Assembly (NCBI RefSeq): GCF_015058545.1 | Contig: NZ_SVCB01000022.1 | Coordinates: forward strand, 1 to 9,247 | Origin: Veillonella sp. | GTDB lineage: Bacteria > Bacillota > Negativicutes > Veillonellales > Veillonellaceae | Direction of reading: 5' to 3' | DNA: 9,247 bases | Shown: positions 6,472 to 9,247 of the stretch, piece by piece | Layout of the letters: each line of letters opens with the position of its first letter | Numbering within the stretch: position 1 is the first letter of the stretch | Translations under genes and position numbers: made by a program | The notes under the pieces: generated by a model | The model's database searches: none | What the model was told of the DNA's origin: nothing | What the model saw: only the letters and a program-made list of their open reading frames with translations

Positions 6472-6477
6472 TTCTTC

Positions 6478-6677
6478 ATACGGGTCTGTGGTTGAAAGTC
6501 GAGGCCAGTCGCAGGCAAAACGATCCACGTAAGTAGTGCAACGACATTATGAGCATGGTGCGGCTTAGATGTAAGACCTACCGATAAAATCGAGAGGAGT
6601 AGTAGTGGGGAGCCAAGGGCTTAGGAGCGAACCTTCCAGTAGGCGAGTGTGGGGGCAAAGACCAGGTCAGCCGTATG
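6478..6677 (+). ncRNA. Structured non-coding RNA of ~200 nt, candidate raiA RNA motif
   Basis: The region has no meaningful reading frame, is visibly richer in G than its surroundings, and has a strong promoter before it and an intrinsic terminator after it. Its ends pair: ATACGG (6478-6483) with CCGTAT (6671-6676), continuing as CTG (6486-6488) with CAG (6668-6670) and TGG (6489-6491) with CCA (6662-6664). Internal helices include CTTA-GATG-TAAG (6564-6575), extended by GG/CC across a bulged A, and CTAC-CGAT-AAA-ATCG ... GTAG (6578-6602). GTGG (6488-6491) can also pair with CCAC (6525-6528), and GTCG with CGAC, suggesting alternative or tertiary pairing. Size, compactness and location just beyond comF fit the raiA RNA family of Firmicutes and Actinobacteria, which typically precedes the raiA/hpf gene. 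No raiA gene is visible here. That it is an RNA gene is well supported; the family name is inference from context and general form, not a covariance search. Confidence 0.8.
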
Positions 6678-6678
6678 T

Positions 6679-6711
6679 AAAAAGGCAGCTTTCGGGCTGC
6701 CTTTTATTTTT
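6679..6711 (+). terminator. Intrinsic terminator of the structured RNA
   Basis: An A5 tract, GGCAGC (6684-6689), a T-TTCG-G loop, GCTGCC (6696-6701) and then TTTTATTTTT form a strong terminator that begins two bases after the RNA's closing helix. The mature transcript would thus be about 200-230 nt and independent of the downstream gene. Confidence 0.93.
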
Positions 6712-6746
6712 ATACAAAAATTTCTGAATTTTTATACATTTTACTA

Positions 6747-6775
6747 TTGACTATTTATGCAAGGTTATGTATAAT
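6747..6775 (+). promoter_or_regulatory. Sigma70-type promoter of the first amino-acid-binding lipoprotein
   Basis: TTGACT (6747-6752, one mismatch), a 17-base spacer and a perfect TATAAT (6770-6775) predict a start at about 6782 and a leader of about 76 bases. The -10 box lies within one arm of the inverted repeat at 6768-6833. Confidence 0.85.
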
Positions 6776-6833
6776 CATGTCATACCAATTAGAGAAACTC
6801 AGTTGAGAGAGAGTTTGAATTCATGATTATACA
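6768..6833. promoter_or_regulatory. 12-base perfect inverted repeat spanning the -10 box and leader
   Basis: TGTATAATCATG (6768-6779) and CATGATTATACA (6822-6833) are exact reverse complements 42 bases apart. Between them, AAACTC (6795-6800) and GAGTTT (6811-6816) form a smaller inverted repeat in the leader. The outer left arm lies before the predicted transcription start, so the outer pairing would act on DNA and not in the RNA; a regulator contacting both sites is one explanation. Confidence 0.55.
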
Positions 6834-6857
6834 AGAAGAAGAGTAGGAGATGGAATT

Positions 6858-7676
6858 ATGTTTACACAGAAGATGAAGAAAATTATGTTAACAGGTATGG
6901 CGGTATTAGCCATGGGCGCTTTGGTGGCCGGTTGCGGCAGTGATTCGAACAGCGGTCAAGCTGCTAACGGCAAGCAAGTGATTAAAGTAGGTACTAATGC
7001 GACATTTGTACCGTTTGAATTTAAGGATGAAAGTTCCCAAGATTTAACCGGTTTTGATATCGATATGGTGAAGGCAATTGCTAAAAAGATGAACGCCGAT
7101 GTGCAGTTCAAAAATGTGGCCTTTGATGCTTTGATTCCAAGTCTTGGCAATAAAGATATTGATATGGCTGCTTCCGGTATGACGATTACTAAAGCAAGAT
7201 CCGAAAAAGTATTGTTTGCCGCTCCTTACTATGAATCCGGTATGGCCGTAGTAGTTAAAGGTAACTCGCCTATTAATACATTAGAAGATTTACAAGGCAA
7301 AAATATTTCCGTACAAATGGGGACCACCGGTGCTGATTTAGCCGGCAAAATTGCCAATGCAACGTTAAAACAGTTCGACCACAGCAGTGATGCTTTATTA
7401 GAACTTAATAAAGGTGGCGTTGATGCAGCGGTACTTGATTTACCGGTAGCACAATATTATGCTTCTAAACATCAAGGTGATGTAAAAGTAATTCCGTATC
7501 CTAATACGAAAGAATACTTTGGCTTCGCATTTGCTAAAAACAACAAAGAATTACAGGAAGCTGTAAATAAAGCATTAGCCGAAATGAAGAAAGATGGCGA
7601 ATTGAACGCTATTTACCAGAAATGGTTCAAAACTGATGCTCCTAAAGATATGCCAACTGAATGGTCCGGTAACTGA
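6858..7676 (+). CDS. Amino acid ABC transporter substrate-binding lipoprotein (family 3)
   Basis: This 272-residue solute-binding protein of the SBP_bac_3 (GlnH/HisJ/ArtJ-like) family captures a polar or charged amino acid outside the cytoplasmic membrane and delivers it to an ABC importer. The signal peptide has a basic start (KMKK), a hydrophobic core and the lipobox VAGC with Cys26 as the lipidated residue. Mature-domain signatures: GFDIDMVKAIAKKM (65-78), Arg114 in TKARSEKV (expected to bind the amino acid carboxylate), APYYESGM (122-129), GTTGAD (155-160) and Asp194 in LDLPVAQYY (expected to bind the alpha-amino group). AGGAG (6845-6849) stands 8 bases before the ATG. It has its own promoter and is followed by a terminator, so it appears monocistronic. 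No permease or ATPase lies beside it. The exact amino acid cannot be told. Confidence 0.92.
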   Translation: MFTQKMKKIMLTGMAVLAMGALVAGCGSDSNSGQAANGKQVIKVGTNATFVPFEFKDESSQDLTGFDIDMVKAIAKKMNADVQFKNVAFDALIPSLGNKDIDMAASGMTITKARSEKVLFAAPYYESGMAVVVKGNSPINTLEDLQGKNISVQMGTTGADLAGKIANATLKQFDHSSDALLELNKGGVDAAVLDLPVAQYYASKHQGDVKVIPYPNTKEYFGFAFAKNNKELQEAVNKALAEMKKDGELNAIYQKWFKTDAPKDMPTEWSGN

Positions 7677-7705
7677 TTAAATCAGGGAAAATCGTTAAAT
7701 TAAAT

Positions 7706-7744
7706 GTTGTGCTCTAATTACCTTAGCCAATACATTTGAGCAAC
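7706..7744 (+). other. Weak leader hairpin between the two binding-protein genes
   Basis: GTTG-T-GCTC (7706-7714) can pair with GAGC-AAC (7738-7744) leaving a bulged T and a 23-base loop. It directly precedes the terminator hairpin. No known riboswitch or T-box motif is visible. May be incidental. Confidence 0.25.
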
Positions 7745-7745
7745 A

Positions 7746-7807
7746 GGAAGTACTATGTTAAAATATTTAGCAATACAAGCGCTAAAGTTTTAGCATAGTA
7801 CCTTTTT
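7746..7807 (+). terminator. Long intrinsic terminator between the two binding-protein genes
   Basis: GTACTATGTTAAAATATTTAGC (7750-7771, shown here by its 22-base arm position; key core GTACTATG) pairs with the arm at 7781-7801 ending CATAGTAC, with a few internal mismatches, and is followed by TTTTT (7803-7807). It ends transcription of the first binding-protein gene. Alternatively it is a leader attenuator of the second, if a promoter lies upstream of it. Confidence 0.8.
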
Positions 7808-7824
7808 GTATATTTACATGGTAG

Positions 7825-7830
7825 TATAAA
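7825..7830 (+). promoter_or_regulatory. Possible -10 box of the second binding-protein gene
   Basis: TATAAA lies 47 bases before the chosen ATG. A -35 box at the right distance (7802-7807, CTTTTT) would overlap the terminator T run and matches poorly. Promoter assignment is therefore weak. Confidence 0.3.
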
Positions 7831-7876
7831 ATTGTAGGATTATTACGCAATGTTTTGTGAAATGAGGAGGAACATT

Positions 7877-8638
7877 ATGAATTGGAAAAAAGGGTTAACC
7901 TTATTTATGGCAGTGGGCTTAGCGGCCGGTGTTTTAGCAGGTTGCGGCAGCGACACGGCTTCTGATAAAAAGGTAATTACATTTGGTGCGGAAACTACGT
8001 ATCCGCCGTTTGAATATGCCGAAGATAACACCTATAAAGGTTTTGACGTAGATTTAAGTAATGCTTTGGCCAAAGAAATGGGCTATGAATCAAAATTTGT
8101 AAGCCTTCCGTTTGACGGTTTGATTCCTGCCTTGCAAAGTAAACAGATTGATGCTATTGCATCCGGCCTTGTAGTGACAAAAGAGCGTGAGGCTAAAGTT
8201 AATTTCACAGCACCGTACTATCATGTAAAACTCGTTATGGTGGTTCGTCAAGATACCAATAATGTTAACGGTGAAGCAGATATTGCGGGTAAAACCGTAG
8301 GCGCTCAAATAGGAACCACCGGTGCTATGTTGGCGCAGGAAAAACCGGGCACAACCGTTAAAGAATTCGATGCCATTAGCACGATGTTACAGGATTTAGA
8401 AGCAGGCAACATTCAAATTGCCATGCTTGATGAACCGGTAGCAAAATATTACATCCAGAAATTGAACATGAAAGATTTAAAAATTGTACCGGTTGGGTTA
8501 CAAGATCATACCGTAGCGATTGCAGTGCGTAAGGATGATAAAGAGCTATTGGATAAAATGAATGCGGCTTTTGAAAAATTAAAAGCTAACGGCGAATACG
8601 ATAAATTACAGCAAAAATGGTTTGGTGATATTCAATAA
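7877..8638 (+). CDS. Second amino acid ABC transporter substrate-binding lipoprotein (family 3)
   Basis: This 253-residue solute-binding protein is a paralogue of the one at 6858-7676. The signal peptide ends in the lipobox LAGC with Cys23 lipidated. Family signatures: TYPPFEY (41-47), GFDVDLSNALAKEM (55-68), Arg104 in TKEREAKV (expected carboxylate ligand), APYYHVKL (112-119), GTTGA (146-150) and Asp185 in LDEPVAKYY. Differences around the binding cleft (TYPPFEY against TNATFVPFEF) suggest a different ligand from its neighbour. The start at 7877 is chosen because AGGAGG (7865-7870) stands 6 bases upstream; an in-frame ATG at 7850 would place that site inside the gene and add a charged stretch before the signal peptide. 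Only 29 bases separate it from the following aminotransferase, so the pair probably forms an operon that imports and transaminates an amino acid. Confidence 0.92.
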   Translation: MNWKKGLTLFMAVGLAAGVLAGCGSDTASDKKVITFGAETTYPPFEYAEDNTYKGFDVDLSNALAKEMGYESKFVSLPFDGLIPALQSKQIDAIASGLVVTKEREAKVNFTAPYYHVKLVMVVRQDTNNVNGEADIAGKTVGAQIGTTGAMLAQEKPGTTVKEFDAISTMLQDLEAGNIQIAMLDEPVAKYYIQKLNMKDLKIVPVGLQDHTVAIAVRKDDKELLDKMNAAFEKLKANGEYDKLQQKWFGDIQ

Positions 8639-8667
8639 TTATTCGTTATAAGTGACAGGTGATACAG

Positions 8668-9247
8668 ATGGATTACACAAAATTATATGCAAAACGGGCG
8701 CTTCAATTGGAGCGTTCCGCCATTGCGGCCTTAAAGGATGAGGCTAAAACGGTGCCGGGCATTTTGTCACTCGGCGAAGGTGTTCCGGCACCGGAATTAT
8801 TCCCTGTGGAAGAATTAAGTATTGTAGCGGCTAAAGTGTTTAAAGAAGAAGGGCGTGAAGTGTTACAATATGGCGACGGTTTGGGCGGTTTGGAATTACG
8901 CCGCCATTTAAGTCGAATTATGACTAAATACGGCATTAATATTGAACCCGACCAAATTCAGATAACCAGCGGGTCCATGCAGTCATTGGATATGGCAGCT
9001 CGTTTATTTTTAGAAGCGGGTGATACCGTGTTGGTAGAAGACCCCACGTTTATTGACGTCAAGAATTGCTTAGCTATGACGGGTGCTTCGCTCAAGGGGA
9101 TTTCTTGTGACGAAGAAGGCATGGATTTACAGTTGTTGGCTGAAGCTCTTGAAACAGATTCCTCCATTAAAGCGATATATGTGATTCCTGATTATCAGAA
9201 TCCTACCGGTCTTTGTTGGTCTGATAAAAGGCGCCGAGAGTTTATGG
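8668..9247 (+). CDS. PLP-dependent aminotransferase, class I/II, N-terminal part cut by window edge
   Basis: The visible 193 residues are homologous to the enzyme at 290-1474 throughout: LSLGEGVPAPELFP (33-46) matches its SFAGGLP region, VLQYGDGLGGLELRR (65-79) its QYGPSLGYEPLRE, TSGSMQSLDMAARLF (100-114) the cofactor-phosphate region, and DYQNPTG (175-181) the Asn that contacts PLP. The Schiff-base lysine and C-terminal domain lie beyond the window, so intactness cannot be judged. The ribosome binding site AGGTGA (8657-8662) is 5 bases before the ATG. Location 29 bases after the second binding-protein gene suggests co-transcription and a role in metabolising the imported amino acid. Substrate not determinable. 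Confidence 0.92.
   Translation, partial: MDYTKLYAKRALQLERSAIAALKDEAKTVPGILSLGEGVPAPELFPVEELSIVAAKVFKEEGREVLQYGDGLGGLELRRHLSRIMTKYGINIEPDQIQITSGSMQSLDMAARLFLEAGDTVLVEDPTFIDVKNCLAMTGASLKGISCDEEGMDLQLLAEALETDSSIKAIYVIPDYQNPTGLCWSDKRRREFM

Noticed and set aside
6494..6501. GAAAGTC resembles the P4 strand of RNase P RNA
   Set aside because: The rest of the P4 consensus and its partner strand are missing, and the RNA is about half the usual length.
6661..6670. ACCAGGTCAG resembles the conserved stretch of bacterial SRP RNA
   Set aside because: The following GTCCGGAAGGAAGCAGC apical loop of SRP RNA is absent; the match sits in the closing helix of a different RNA.
7677..7807. Leader between the binding-protein genes considered as a T-box or other riboswitch
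   Set aside because: No T-box sequence AGGGTGGNACCGCG or any other riboswitch core I recognise is present; a plain terminator explains the main stem.

Overview
The window looks like a chromosomal segment of a low-to-moderate GC member of the Firmicutes. My best guess is the Negativicutes (Veillonella/Dialister/Megasphaera-like). The reasons are AT-rich DNA with strong AGGAGG-type ribosome binding sites, A-tract/stem/T-tract terminators, a RecD2 helicase next to a ComF-family gene, and Firmicutes-type lipoprotein signal peptides. This is inference from style and gene content; no rRNA or other taxonomic marker is present.

Layout: 1-96 is the left end of an IS3-family (IS150-like) insertion sequence running off the window on the minus strand. 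A class I/II aminotransferase (290-1474, +) follows with its own sigma70-type promoter. A 379-base gap (1475-1853) holds short tandem repeats, a possible promoter, a long hairpin and a pair of operator-like repeats. Next comes a tightly coupled pair: a chorismate mutase-shikimate kinase fusion (1854-2621) and recD2 (2621-4765), overlapping by one base. A ComF-family phosphoribosyltransferase (4852-5508) follows and ends at a terminator. That terminator also serves a convergent stand-alone HD-GYP protein (5594-6196, -).

At 6478-6677 lies the most interesting element: a structured non-coding RNA of about 200 nt. It has a near-consensus promoter, a 5'/3' closing helix that begins at the predicted transcription start, and its own terminator. 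Its position just beyond comF makes the raiA RNA motif my leading candidate, but this was not tested.

The right part holds two paralogous amino-acid-binding lipoproteins of ABC importers (6858-7676 and 7877-8638). Each is preceded by regulatory structure. The second is followed after 29 bases by a second aminotransferase (from 8668, cut by the window edge) that is related to the first. No permease or ATPase gene is present, so the two binding proteins are orphans within this window. Together the genes point to amino acid uptake and interconversion (aminotransferases, binding proteins, shikimate/chorismate enzymes), next to DNA maintenance or competence genes (recD2, comF), a possible cyclic-dinucleotide enzyme, and a conserved-looking structured RNA.
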